NCBI RefSeq assembly: GCF_000282615.1
Contig: NZ_AKIY01000189.1
Location: 1 to 64,000 of the forward strand
Source: Bradyrhizobium sp. YR681
GTDB lineage: Bacteria > Pseudomonadota > Alphaproteobacteria > Rhizobiales > Xanthobacteraceae
Length of the DNA: 64,000 nt
Direction of reading: 5' to 3'
The notes beneath the pieces were generated by a model. That model was given only the letters and a program-made list of their open reading frames with translations, did not search any database and was not told where the DNA came from. Below, in pieces: positions 8,637 to 18,739 of this stretch. How positions within the stretch are numbered: the first letter of the stretch is position 1; every line of letters begins with the position of its first letter. A program made the translations under genes and the position numbers.

Positions 8637-8700
8637 GAGCGTTTTCGAACGAAGTAGGGTGCCGGTTCGCGTAGGGAAAGCGCGTCAAAACAAGAATCTA
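8637..8700. repeat. Dispersed repeat resembling the GAGCGTTTTCGA-type element
   Basis: The segment starts GAGCGTTTTCGAACGAAGT and ends GTCAAAACAAGAATCTA. I recognise it as a dispersed intergenic repeat of Bradyrhizobiaceae, although only this copy is clear in the window. Its end provides the stop codon of the small reverse-strand gene that follows. Confidence 0.45.
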
Positions 8701-8856
8701 CACCAGGTGCACGTGCCTGACGCGTTGCTGGAACGCGGGCGCATTCAGCGTCGAGGTGCCCGAGCTCTTGCGCATGCCGGTGAAGATCAACAGCGATGCC
8801 GCGACCAGGATGGCCGCGGTCAGGGTGATTGCAACGACGACCACAGGTGATTTCAT
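8698..8856 (-). CDS. Small single-pass membrane protein
   Basis: A 52-residue frame beginning MKSPVVVVAITLTAAILVAA, with one membrane segment at about residues 4-26 followed by a basic tail (GMRKSS, then RVRHVHLV). No strong ribosome binding site is seen before the ATG at 8856. It lies 85 bp after another single-pass mini protein (8942-9118) on the same strand, suggesting a small operon. The stop codon comes from the flanking dispersed repeat. I do not recognise a family. Confidence 0.5.
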   Translation of the reverse strand: MKSPVVVVAITLTAAILVAASLLIFTGMRKSSGTSTLNAPAFQQRVRHVHLV

Positions 8857-8941
8857 CGAAATCCTGTCGCGATACCGGTCGGCGCGGGCCAGATCGAAAG
8901 TCTCCTGGCGCCGTGAAGGCTCGTCGAGGATGAAACGGGGA

Positions 8942-9118
8942 TCAGACCGGCAGGCCCATCGCCATGGTCGCCTTGGTCGACAGCACCGTCAGGGTGACGA
9001 TCAGACACAGCGACAGCGCCGCGACGGCGAGCGAGGCCGCCACCGCGTGGGTCAACCGGGAAGATGCGACGGTATCGGGACGGCTCTGAAAGCCTGCCGT
9101 GCCGGACGCCCGAATCAT
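8942..9118 (-). CDS. Small single-pass membrane protein
   Basis: A 58-residue frame beginning MIRASGTAGFQSRPDTVASS, with a soluble N-terminal part (about 1-23), one membrane helix (AVAASLAVAALSLCLIVTLT, about 25-46) and a short tail. Its topology matches the neighbouring 52-residue protein, and the two could be co-transcribed. The upstream interval is AT-rich for this genome, with TTAAC stretches at 9232 and 9255, consistent with a promoter. Function unknown. Confidence 0.5.
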   Translation of the reverse strand: MIRASGTAGFQSRPDTVASSRLTHAVAASLAVAALSLCLIVTLTVLSTKATMAMGLPV

Positions 9119-9272
9119 GGTCTAAATCCTTCAACGTGCGGGCGAATCACCCGCGACGTCCTGCAATTTCACAGTTTCAATCGGCAATATTGCGGCGGCT
9201 CTTCAGCGAAAATGGCAGGATTACGGCAAAGGTTAACGATATGCCCGTTATTTCTTAACGCGCTGGCCGTTT

Positions 9273-9923
9273 TCAGGCCCCCGCCGCGATGCTGGCGGGG
9301 TCGTCGACCTCGGCGGGACGCCAGTCCATCGCCACGAAGCCGGGTGCGGCCTCCACCCGCTTCAGCCAGTCCCGGATCGCCGGGAAGGGCGCCAGGTCGA
9401 AATCGCAGCGGTCGGCGAGGTGGGTGTAGCCATAGAGCGCGATGTCGGCGACCGTGAGCTGCCGGGCGGCGAAATAGGAATTGGTCTTGAGGTGATTCTC
9501 CATCACCTGGAGCGCGCCATAGCCGCGCTCCATCCAGTCCTCCAGCGCGTGGGTTTGCAGGTCGCGGCCACCCTTGACCAGCGACAGCCAGAAATAGGCC
9601 GCGCCGATATTCGGCTCGAGCGCGTGCTGCTCGAAGAACATCCATTGCAGCGCGTCGGCGCGGTCGATGCGGTTTTCCGGCGCGAGCGGCGTGCCGACGG
9701 CGACGTACCACAGGATGGCGTTGGACTCGGCGAGATAACGGTTGTCGCCGACCTCGAGCAGCGGCACCTGTCCGGACGGGTTCTTGGCCAGAAAGTCCGG
9801 CGTTTTGCTTTCGCCGCGCAGAATGTCCACCTCGATCGCTTCATAGGGCAGGTTCAACAGCGCCAGCGCAAGGCGGACCTTGTAGCTGTTGCCCGAGCGT
9901 TGCATCGAATAGAGCTTGTACAT
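9273..9923 (-). CDS. Glutathione S-transferase
   Basis: A 216-residue GST with the N-terminal thioredoxin-like domain starting MYKLYSMQRSGNSYKVRLAL; the Ser in the SGNS motif is the likely glutathione-activating residue. SGQVPLLEVGDNRYLAESNA contains the cis-proline and the ESNAI motif. The C-terminal helical domain contains the N-capping box segment TVADIALYGYTH. The start at 9923 is where homology begins; an upstream in-frame ATG adds a tail without conservation. The enzyme is cytosolic and its substrate unknown. Confidence 0.88.
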   Translation of the reverse strand: MYKLYSMQRSGNSYKVRLALALLNLPYEAIEVDILRGESKTPDFLAKNPSGQVPLLEVGDNRYLAESNAILWYVAVGTPLAPENRIDRADALQWMFFEQHALEPNIGAAYFWLSLVKGGRDLQTHALEDWMERGYGALQVMENHLKTNSYFAARQLTVADIALYGYTHLADRCDFDLAPFPAIRDWLKRVEAAPGFVAMDWRPAEVDDPASIAAGA

Positions 9924-11685
<1,762 letters not shown>

Positions 11686-11710
11686 GTCTGTCGCGGCAGC
11701 GCGAATTGAA

Positions 11711-11738
11711 AGGGCCCGCTTCGTGCGGGCCTTTTTTG
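11711..11738 (+). terminator. Rho-independent terminator of the aminotransferase gene
   Basis: A GC-rich stem, GGCCCGC with complement GCGGGCC around a short TTCGT loop, is followed by six T residues, 25 bases after the aminotransferase stop. Confidence 0.85.
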
Positions 11739-11787
11739 TTCTGGCAGGTGAAGATTTGTCCAGGGCAAGAGGCGCCTGCTCTATCCC

Positions 11788-11867
11788 CGTCATTGCGAGC
11801 GTAGCGAAGCAATCCAGAATCCCTTCGCGCAAAGACTCTGGATTGCTTCGCTGCGCTCGCAATGACG
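11788..11867. repeat. Palindromic repeat (CGTCATTGCGAGCG family)
   Basis: The complete inverted repeat has outer arms CGTCATTGCGAGCGTAGCG and CGCTGCGCTCGCAATGACG and the inner segment AAGCAATCCAGA with its complement. A second near-identical copy is at 14766-14845, a half copy at 1450 and a minimal hairpin at 60830. Confidence 0.88.
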
Positions 11868-11967
11868 GAGGATCTGGCACCGTCATCACTCTTGTGGCAT
11901 AGAACGTCGCGCCCTGCTTGCAGGGCGCCCTCTCTGCTCGCATCCCATTCATCGCCGGAGACATTTC

Positions 11968-12450
11968 ATGCGCCGTTCGTTCATCCTCGCCGGGCTCGCC
12001 GCGGCCAGCCTCGTTGTCTCCGTCGCAAGCAGCGGCGCGCAGCAGCCGCGGATGGTGCGGGTCGGCGTACTCGAATGCCGCGGCGGCGCCAGCGTCGGCT
12101 TCATCGTGGGCTCCGTGACCAATCTCGGCTGCGTGCTGCGCGCCGACGGACTGCCTGAAGACCGCTACGTCGCGACGATCCGGAAAGTGGGCCTCGACAT
12201 CGGCATCACCCAGGAGACCACGCTGGCCTGGGGCGTGTTCGCGCCGGTCGACCGGCTCGGCCCCGGCGACCTCTCCGGCAATTATGCGGGCGCGCAGGGC
12301 AGCGCCTCGATCGGTGTCGGTGTCGGCGGCAACGCGCTGGTCGGCGGCTCCAACAATTCGATCGCGCTCCAGCCGCTCAGTGTGCAGGGGCAGGTCGGCC
12401 TCAACGTCGCCGCGGGCCTCGAGAGCCTGGAACTTCGTCCGGGCCGTTAA
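11968..12450 (+). CDS. DUF992 domain-containing exported protein
   Basis: A 160-residue protein with a Sec signal peptide (MRRSFILAGLAAASLVVSVA, cleavage after about residue 24 at SSGAQ). The mature part, starting VRVGVLECRGGASVGFIVGS, is a DUF992 domain, a family widespread in Rhizobiales with one conserved Cys pair (the Cys in LECRG and that in NLGCVL) and glycine-rich repeats (GSASIGVGVGGNALVGG). It is predicted to be periplasmic or surface-associated. The function of the family is not known. Confidence 0.85.
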   Translation: MRRSFILAGLAAASLVVSVASSGAQQPRMVRVGVLECRGGASVGFIVGSVTNLGCVLRADGLPEDRYVATIRKVGLDIGITQETTLAWGVFAPVDRLGPGDLSGNYAGAQGSASIGVGVGGNALVGGSNNSIALQPLSVQGQVGLNVAAGLESLELRPGR

Positions 12451-12470
12451 CAGCGCGCGAGGTGTCGGGT

Positions 12471-12495
12471 CACCTCTCCCGGTCGGGGAGAGGTG
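12471..12495. terminator. Perfect hairpin after the DUF992 gene
   Basis: CACCTCTCCC and GGGAGAGGTG pair perfectly around a five-base loop, 20 bases after the DUF992 stop. There is no T run; it is also one arm-type of the palindromic repeat seen at 43365, so it may be a repeat acting as a transcription barrier. Confidence 0.5.
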
Positions 12496-12634
12496 AAACA
12501 CCGGCCGTTAACACTTGATCCAACCGACGACGCACCGCAGCGACGTTTGACGCTTGCCAAATCTCGGGGACGGGCAGAGCATCTGCTCTTGCCGACCCAA
12601 TCATGGGCCGAGCTCCACACCAAGGAGGCGGCGA

Positions 12635-14683
12635 ATGGGACAAGACGTCAGAAGTCCCCGAGGTCCACGGTGCATTGCGCTGGTGGGCCCTTTCCAAAGC
12701 GGTAAAACCACACTTCTCGAAGCGATCCTGGCACGAACGGGCGCGATCCCGCGTGCCGGCAGCGTCGATGCCGGAACCTCCGTCGGCGACGCCACGCCCG
12801 AAGCCCGTCATCACAAGATGACCGTCGGCCTCACCGCCGCCACCACGAGTTTCATGGGCGACAGCTACACATTTCTGGATTGTCCCGGTTCCGTCGAGTT
12901 CGCCCACGACATGCGCGCCGCGCTGCCTGCGGTCGATGCCGCCATCGTGGTCTGCGAGGCCGACGAAAAGAAGCTGCCGCAGCTTCAGATCATCCTGCGC
13001 GAGCTGGAGGAGCTGAAGATCCCGCGCTTCCTGTTCCTCAACAAGATCGACCGCGCCAACAAGCGCATCCGCGAGACGCTCGCAACGCTCCAGCCCGCCT
13101 CGCGCGTGCCGCTGGTGCTGCGCCAGATCCCGATCTGGAAGGACGAGATGATCGAGGGCTTTGTCGATCTCGCGCTGGAGCGCGCCTTCATCTATCGCGA
13201 GCACAAGGCCTCCGAGGTGGTCGCGCTCGAAGGCGGCAATCTCGATCGCGAGAAGGAGGCGCGTTTCTCGATGCTGGAGAAGCTCGCCGATCACGACGAC
13301 GCGCTGATGGAGCAGCTGCTCGAGGACATCCCGCCGCCGCGCGATGCCGTGTTCGACGATCTTGCGCGTGAACTGCGCGAGGGGCTGATCTGCCCGGTGC
13401 TGCTGGGCGCCGCCGCGCGCGAAAACGGCGTGCTGCGTCTGATGAAGGCGTTGCGCCACGAGGCGCCCGGTATTGCGGAGACCGCCAAGCGTCTCGGCGT
13501 ACCCTCCGCTAAGGACGCACTCGGCTTCGTGTTCAAGACGCTGCATTCGCAGCATGGCGGAAAGCTGTCGCTGACGCGGCTGCTCGCCGGCCATCTCGAG
13601 GACGGCGCGACCCTGCAATCCTCCTCCGGTGGCGCGGGCCGCATCTCCGGCATTCTTGCCGTCAATGGCGCCTACGACACCAAGCGTGCGGCGGCGGAGG
13701 CCGGCGACACGGTGGCGCTCGCCAAGCTCGATCCCGTCAAGACCGGCGACACGGTCTCGAGCGGCAAGACCCCGCCGGCGGCGCTCGCCGCCGCAGAACC
13801 CACCCCGCCGGTGCTCGCGATCTCGGTCGCGGCCACCGACCGCAAGGACGACGTCAAGCTCGGCCAGGCGCTGACGCGGCTGCATGAGGAAGATCCCTCG
13901 CTCATCATCGTGATGAACGCCCAGACCCACGACACCGTGTTGTGGGGACAGGGCGAGATGCACCTGCGCGTCGCCAGCGAGCGGCTGCGCGACCGCTTCG
14001 GCGTCAAGATCGCCTCGCATCCGCCCGCGATCGGCTATCAGGAGACCATCCGCAAGCCGATCGTCCAGCGCGGCCGCCACAAGAAGCAGTCCGGCGGCCA
14101 CGGCCAGTTCGGCGACGTCGTGCTCGACATCAAGCCGCTGCCGCGCGGCGAGGGGTTCAAGTTCGCCGAGAAGGTGGTCGGCGGCGCCGTGCCGCGCAAC
14201 TATATCGGCGCGGTGGAAGAGGGCGTCGTCGACGGATTGGCGCGCGGCCCGCTCGGCTTCCCCGTCACCGATGTGCAGGTGACGCTGACCGACGGCTCCT
14301 ATCACAGCGTCGATTCCTCCGACCTCGCCTTCCGCACGGCGGCGCGGGTCGGACTCAACGAAGGCCTGCCGCATTGTCAGTCGGTGCTGCTGGAGCCGAT
14401 CCACGTGGTCGAGATCGTCTGTCCGACCGACGCCACCGCCAAGATCAACGCGATCCTGTCGGCGCGGCGCGGCCAGATCCTCGGCTTCGACACCCGCGAC
14501 GGCTGGAGCGGCTGGGACTGCGTCCGTGCGATGATGCCGGAAGCCGAGATCGGCGAGCTCATCGTCGAGCTGCGTTCGGCCACGGCCGGTGCCGGCAGCT
14601 TCACCCGCACGTTCGACCACATGGCCGAAGTCACCGGCCGCGCCGCCGACCAGATCATCGCCGCGCATCAGCACGCGGCGTGA
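12635..14683 (+). CDS. Elongation factor G-like GTPase (EF-G paralogue)
   Basis: A 682-residue translational GTPase of the FusA2/EF-G-like group. The P-loop is GPFQSGKT (residues 18-25), the DxxG motif is DCPG and the NKxD motif is NKID; the remaining domains II-V of EF-G are present through VEIVCPTDATAKINAILSAR and the domain IV/V segment. Sequence details (GPFQSGKT for the canonical AHIDAGKT) and its lone position, away from rpsL-rpsG-tuf, show it is a paralogue and not the main EF-G. Such paralogues may act in ribosome recycling or stress, but their role is unsettled. AAGGAGG at 12622-12628 fixes the start. Confidence 0.87.
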   Translation: MGQDVRSPRGPRCIALVGPFQSGKTTLLEAILARTGAIPRAGSVDAGTSVGDATPEARHHKMTVGLTAATTSFMGDSYTFLDCPGSVEFAHDMRAALPAVDAAIVVCEADEKKLPQLQIILRELEELKIPRFLFLNKIDRANKRIRETLATLQPASRVPLVLRQIPIWKDEMIEGFVDLALERAFIYREHKASEVVALEGGNLDREKEARFSMLEKLADHDDALMEQLLEDIPPPRDAVFDDLARELREGLICPVLLGAAARENGVLRLMKALRHEAPGIAETAKRLGVPSAKDALGFVFKTLHSQHGGKLSLTRLLAGHLEDGATLQSSSGGAGRISGILAVNGAYDTKRAAAEAGDTVALAKLDPVKTGDTVSSGKTPPAALAAAEPTPPVLAISVAATDRKDDVKLGQALTRLHEEDPSLIIVMNAQTHDTVLWGQGEMHLRVASERLRDRFGVKIASHPPAIGYQETIRKPIVQRGRHKKQSGGHGQFGDVVLDIKPLPRGEGFKFAEKVVGGAVPRNYIGAVEEGVVDGLARGPLGFPVTDVQVTLTDGSYHSVDSSDLAFRTAARVGLNEGLPHCQSVLLEPIHVVEIVCPTDATAKINAILSARRGQILGFDTRDGWSGWDCVRAMMPEAEIGELIVELRSATAGAGSFTRTFDHMAEVTGRAADQIIAAHQHAA

Positions 14684-14714
14684 GCGGCTAACGCGGCAAG
14701 GCACGCGCACTCTT

Positions 14715-14750
14715 GCACCCCCTCTTCCGTACTTACGGGAGAGGGGGTGC
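14715..14750. terminator. Hairpin downstream of the EF-G-like gene
   Basis: GCACCCCCTCT and AGAGGGGGTGC form an 11-bp stem around a 14-base loop that can pair further. There is no T run, so it may be a barrier or repeat instead of a classical terminator. Confidence 0.5.
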
Positions 14751-14765
14751 GATGCCCTCTCCACC

Positions 14766-14845
14766 CGTCATTGCGAGCGTAGCGAAGCAATCCAGAGTCC
14801 CTCCGCAGAGGCAGCCTGGATTGCTTCGCTACGCTCGCAATGACG
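14766..14845. repeat. Palindromic repeat (CGTCATTGCGAGCG family)
   Basis: Second complete copy of the element at 11788, with outer arms CGTCATTGCGAGCGTAGCG and CGCTACGCTCGCAATGACG. Confidence 0.88.
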
Positions 14846-14874
14846 GAGGAGGGAGCTTGCGCTCGGCTTGGAGT

Positions 14875-14919
14875 GATGTATTTTACATCATTGTCTATGT
14901 TCCAGACATCACTTATAAT
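14875..14919 (+). promoter_or_regulatory. Promoter with two overlapping inverted repeats upstream of the XRE regulator
   Basis: A near-consensus sigma-70 promoter is present: TTGTCT at 14891-14896, a 17-base spacer and TATAAT at 14914-14919. GATGTA-TTT-TACATC (14875-14889) lies just upstream of the -35 box, and TGTCT-N7-AGACA (14892-14908) overlaps it. The arrangement suggests autorepression by the downstream HTH protein. Confidence 0.65.
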
Positions 14920-14939
14920 CCCTGATACGTGAGGCCGAG

Positions 14940-15212
14940 GTGATTACGTCGTTCCAGATGCGGGCAGCCCGCGCGCTGCTCGGCATCGACCAGAGAACCC
15001 TGGCCGAGCTTGCCGGCGTGTCGCTGCCGACCATCCAGCGGATGGAGGCCTCCACCGGCAATGTTCGTGGCGTGGTCGAAACCTTGATGAAGGTGGTCGA
15101 GGCGTTCGAGCGGGCCGGCGTCGAGCTGATCGGCGAACAGGCGCGCAGCGACAGCGGCGGACGCGGCGTTCGGCTGAAGGAGCCGGGGCCGCCACGTCGG
15201 GTGGGAGCGTGA
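14940..15212 (+). CDS. XRE family helix-turn-helix transcriptional regulator
   Basis: A 90-residue DNA-binding protein consisting of one Cro/CI-type HTH (about residues 7-62): QMRAARALLGIDQRTLAELA, then GVSLPTIQRME as recognition helix region. The C-terminal tail is basic. It starts with GTG at 14940, preceded by GAGG. The promoter contains two inverted repeats that are plausible self-binding sites. The SulP permease starts 109 bp downstream on the same strand and may be under its control, though a gap with no terminator does not prove this. Confidence 0.82.
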   Translation: MITSFQMRAARALLGIDQRTLAELAGVSLPTIQRMEASTGNVRGVVETLMKVVEAFERAGVELIGEQARSDSGGRGVRLKEPGPPRRVGA

Positions 15213-15321
15213 TCCCGCGATGATCATGCTCGGGAGCAGGTTCAACTAACGCACCGTCGCGCCGAAGCACGCGGCCGCACGATGCATCGGAGCGTTGTGG
15301 GCAGCGGAGCAGTTTGCTGAA

Positions 15322-17076
15322 ATGAGCATCACGGGCGAACACGCAGGCAAGCTGCACCAGCTTCGTCAGCCGACCTTTACCGAACTCTATCTGCCGAAGC
15401 TCGTCACCGTCTGGCGCGAGGGTTATGGCCTTGCCGATGTCCGCGCCGACGTGTTCGCGGGCCTCACGGTCGCGATCGTCGCGCTGCCGCTGTCGATGGC
15501 GATCGCGATCGCCTCGGGCGTGACGCCGGACCGCGGGCTCTACACCGCGGTCGTTGGCGGCTTCATCGCGTCGCTGCTCGGCGGCAGCCGGTTCCAGATC
15601 GGCGGTCCCGCCGGCGCCTTCATCGTGCTGGTTGCGGCGACGGCCGATCGCCACGGCGTCGACGGCGTCATCCTCGCCACCCTGATGGCGGGTCTTTTCC
15701 TGATCGCCGCCGGCTTCCTGCGCGTCGGGACTTACATCAAGTTCATTCCTTATCCGGTGACGGTCGGCTTCACCGCCGGCATCGCCGTGATCATCTTCGC
15801 CAGCCAGTTGCGCGATCTCGGCGGCATCACGCTGGCGGGCAAGGAGCCCAGCGAATTCGTCCCGAAACTCGCGGCGCTGGCCGGAGGCCTGCACACCGTC
15901 AACCTGTCTGCACTTGCGGTTGCGGTCGTCAGCATCGCCATCATCGCCGCTGTGCGGCGCTGGCGGCCGTCCTGGCCCGGCATCCTGATCGCGGTCGTGC
16001 TCGCGGCCGTCGTGTGTGCGGTGTTCGCGCTACCGGTGGAAACCATCGGCTCGCGCTTCGGCGGCATTCCCCGCGAATTGCCCTCGCCGGCGCTGCCCTC
16101 GTTCTCGCTTGCGAAGGCGCAGGCGGTGCTGCCGGATGCGATCTCGTTCGCCCTGCTCGCCGCGATCGAATCGCTGCTGTCCGCGGTGGTGGCCGACGGC
16201 ATGACCGGGCGCCGGCACCGCTCCAATTGCGAGCTGGTGGCGCAAGGCGCGGCCAATGTCGGCTCGGCACTGTTCGGCGGCATCTGCGTCACCGGCCTGA
16301 TCGCGCGCACCGCGACCAACATCCGCGCCGGCGCGCGCGGCCCGCTCGCTGGCATGCTGCATTCGGTTTTCCTGCTGCTGTTCATGCTGATCGCGGCGCC
16401 GCTCGCGAGCTACATTCCGCTCGCCGCGCTCGCCGCCGTGCTCGTCGTCGTGGCCTGGACCATGGCCGAGAAACACGAATTCGCGACGCTCTTGCGCTCG
16501 TCCTGGGGCGACGCAATCGTGCTGCTCGCAACCTTCCTGCTCACGATCTTCCGCGATCTGACCGAGGGCATCCTGGTCGGCTTCGCGCTCGGCGCGGTGC
16601 TGTTCATCCATCGCATGTCGGAGATGACGGGCATCGAGGAGCGCACGCCGCTGGTGGCCGCCGACCGTCCCGACGACGGCAATGGCGAGCGGGTGCCTTA
16701 CGATCCCGCGCTCGCGGTCGATCGCGACGTGCTGGTCTATCGCATCACGGGCGCGTTCTTCTTCGGCGCGGCCTCGGCGATCGGGAGCGTGCTCGACGGC
16801 ATCGCCGACAAGCGCAAGGGTTTTGTGGTCGATTTCGCCGCGGTGCCGTTTTTGGATTCGACCGCGGCGAACGTGCTCGGCCGCGTCGCCGCCAAGGCGC
16901 ACCGCCAGGGCATCCGCCTGTTCATCACCGGCGCCTCGCCCGCAGTCCGCCGTGCGCTGCTGACCCATGGCGTCACCCCGCCGCGCGCCCGCTACCGCGA
17001 GACGATCGAGCGCGCAGTCGCCGACATCAAGGGCGGAGCGGCAAAGCCCGCGGCCGACGACATGGCCGCGACCTGA
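15322..17076 (+). CDS. SulP family inorganic anion transporter with STAS domain
   Basis: A 584-residue SLC26/SulP permease. The N-terminal two thirds carry about ten to twelve membrane segments and the family signature region AIVALPLSMAIAIASGVTPD followed by a glycine-rich GGPAGAFIVLVA. The C-terminal STAS domain (about 435-560) contains FVVDFAAVPFLDSTAANVLG. Substrates in this family are sulfate, bicarbonate or dicarboxylates. I chose the ATG at 15322 instead of the TTG at 15295 because GGAG lies about 12 bases upstream and homologues begin here. It follows the XRE regulator and precedes the DUF1275 gene. Confidence 0.88.
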   Translation: MSITGEHAGKLHQLRQPTFTELYLPKLVTVWREGYGLADVRADVFAGLTVAIVALPLSMAIAIASGVTPDRGLYTAVVGGFIASLLGGSRFQIGGPAGAFIVLVAATADRHGVDGVILATLMAGLFLIAAGFLRVGTYIKFIPYPVTVGFTAGIAVIIFASQLRDLGGITLAGKEPSEFVPKLAALAGGLHTVNLSALAVAVVSIAIIAAVRRWRPSWPGILIAVVLAAVVCAVFALPVETIGSRFGGIPRELPSPALPSFSLAKAQAVLPDAISFALLAAIESLLSAVVADGMTGRRHRSNCELVAQGAANVGSALFGGICVTGLIARTATNIRAGARGPLAGMLHSVFLLLFMLIAAPLASYIPLAALAAVLVVVAWTMAEKHEFATLLRSSWGDAIVLLATFLLTIFRDLTEGILVGFALGAVLFIHRMSEMTGIEERTPLVAADRPDDGNGERVPYDPALAVDRDVLVYRITGAFFFGAASAIGSVLDGIADKRKGFVVDFAAVPFLDSTAANVLGRVAAKAHRQGIRLFITGASPAVRRALLTHGVTPPRARYRETIERAVADIKGGAAKPAADDMAAT

Positions 17077-17103
17077 GCGCACGCACTTCTCAAGCCGGCT
17101 GAT

Positions 17104-17787
17104 TTGACCGACACTGCCGCGTCACGGCGGTGGTGGATCGGAATGCTCAATTCGGGTCGCAATGTTGCGCTGGCCTGCGCGCTCAGCATGGTCGCGGGCT
17201 ATGTCGACGGCATCGGCTTCCTGCATCTCGGCGGCTTGTTCGTCTCCTTCATGAGCGGCAATTCCACGCGCCTCGGCGTCAGCCTTGCGGAGGCCCAATG
17301 GTGGCAGGCCGCCGGCGCCCTCGGTCTCATCGCGCTGTTCGTCGCCGGTGCTGCAGTCGGCAGCCTCGTCGTGCTCGGCGGCGGCGCCGGGCGGCAGCCA
17401 TGGCTGCTCCTGATCGAAGCCGTGCTGCTCGCCGCTGCCGCGCTCTGCCATGCCTATGGCCTGCCGAACCTCGCGATCGCCGGCATCGTGCTCGCGATGG
17501 GGTTGGAGAATGCCGTGTTCCAGATCGACGGCGGCGCCGGGCTTGGCCTCACCTATGTCACGGGCGCGCTGGTCAAGGTCGGGCAGCTCCTCGCCGTCAG
17601 CCTCACCGGCGGGCCGCGTTGGGGCTGGGCGCCGAACCTCCTGCTGTGGGCGGCGCTGGTTGCGGGCTCGGCGGCCGGCGCGCTCGCCTATGCCTGGATC
17701 AACCTCGCCGCGATCTGGTTCGCCGCGGGCGCGGCGCTGGCAATGGCCGCGATCGTCGCGGTGGCGCTGCCGCGCCCGCGCGCTTGA
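17104..17787 (+). CDS. YoaK/DUF1275 family membrane protein
   Basis: A protein of up to 227 residues with six predicted membrane segments. It shows the DUF1275 hallmarks: SMVAGYVDGIGFLHLGGLFV near the N terminus, then FVSFMSGNSTRLGV, and later GLENAVFQ and TYVTGALVKVG. The family is of unknown function and related to no known transporter. The start is a TTG at 17104, 27 bases after the SulP stop; an ATG at 17143 is an alternative. The short distance suggests cotranscription with the SulP gene. Confidence 0.82.
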   Translation: MTDTAASRRWWIGMLNSGRNVALACALSMVAGYVDGIGFLHLGGLFVSFMSGNSTRLGVSLAEAQWWQAAGALGLIALFVAGAAVGSLVVLGGGAGRQPWLLLIEAVLLAAAALCHAYGLPNLAIAGIVLAMGLENAVFQIDGGAGLGLTYVTGALVKVGQLLAVSLTGGPRWGWAPNLLLWAALVAGSAAGALAYAWINLAAIWFAAGAALAMAAIVAVALPRPRA

Positions 17788-17844
17788 CAGAGCCGGCGGG
17801 ACGCGAAATGGATCGCCTGCAACGTTACACGCCCCGGGGGGAAG

Positions 17845-18684
17845 ATGACCGCGCCCAAGATGCCCGCAGCCTGTCTGATCGGATGGCCGGCAGCGCATTC
17901 GCGCTCGCCGCTGATCCATCATTACTGGCTGCGCACGCTCGGGATCGAGGGCGGCTATGTCATCGAAGCGGTGCCGCCCGATGATCTCAGGGATTTCGTG
18001 TTGCGGCTGTCGCTGCGCGGCTTCGTCGGCGCCAACGTCACCATTCCGCACAAGGAAGGCGTGCTGGAGCTGTCGACGCCCGATGCGCGCGCCAGGGCCG
18101 TGGGCGCCGCCAACACGCTGTGGTTCGCGGACGGCGAGCTGCACGCGACCAACACCGACGTCGAAGGTTTTGTCGGCAATCTCGATGCCAGCGCGCCCGG
18201 CTGGGACGACGCCGAAGAGGCGCTGGTGCTCGGCGCCGGTGGCTCGTCCCGCGCTGTCCTGTTCGGCCTGCTCGAACGCGGCATCAAGCGCATCCATCTC
18301 GTCAACCGCACCATCGCGCGGGCCGAGATCCTTGCAAGGCAGTTCGGGCCGAACGTGCATCCCGTGACGTGGGACGCCATAAATGACGTGCTGCCGCGCG
18401 CAAAACTTCTCGTGAACACAACCTCGCTCGGCATGCACGGCCAGCCTTCACTCGATGTTGACGTGGCGCGCCTGCCGGACGGTGCGGTCATCGCCGATCT
18501 CGTCTACGTGCCCCTGGTGACGCCGCTGCTGGCGGCAGCAACGGCGCGCGGCCTGAAGACCGCCGACGGGCTCGGCATGCTGCTGTACCAGGCGGTGCGC
18601 GGCTTCGAGCTGTGGTTCGGACAAAGGCCCGAGGTCACTGCCGAGCTGCGCGCGCTGGTCGAGGCCGATCTCACAAAGACTTGA
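17845..18684 (+). CDS. aroE: Shikimate dehydrogenase (NADP+)
   Basis: A 279-residue enzyme that reduces 3-dehydroshikimate to shikimate in aromatic amino acid biosynthesis. The N-terminal substrate domain contains SRSPLIHHYWL and ANVTIPHK with the catalytic Lys70, paired with Asp105 in ATNTDVEG. The NADP domain contains LGAGGSSRAVLFGL, and NRTIARAE binds the adenosine phosphate. The C-terminal GLGMLLYQAVRGFELW is conserved. Length and motifs match bona fide AroE instead of the YdiB or quinate types. A GGGGGGAAG stretch precedes the ATG. Confidence 0.95.
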   Translation: MTAPKMPAACLIGWPAAHSRSPLIHHYWLRTLGIEGGYVIEAVPPDDLRDFVLRLSLRGFVGANVTIPHKEGVLELSTPDARARAVGAANTLWFADGELHATNTDVEGFVGNLDASAPGWDDAEEALVLGAGGSSRAVLFGLLERGIKRIHLVNRTIARAEILARQFGPNVHPVTWDAINDVLPRAKLLVNTTSLGMHGQPSLDVDVARLPDGAVIADLVYVPLVTPLLAAATARGLKTADGLGMLLYQAVRGFELWFGQRPEVTAELRALVEADLTKT

Positions 18685-18739
18685 GAGAATAGTGCGCGGC
18701 CTTCGGCGTTCTATCTCCGTGGGACAACCGGAGACCGTC

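Noticed and set aside
12470..14764. A 764-codon open frame antisense to the EF-G-like gene
   Set aside because: Long antisense frames are expected in high-GC DNA; this one lacks any family motif, is Arg/Gly/His-rich, and lies opposite a well-supported gene.
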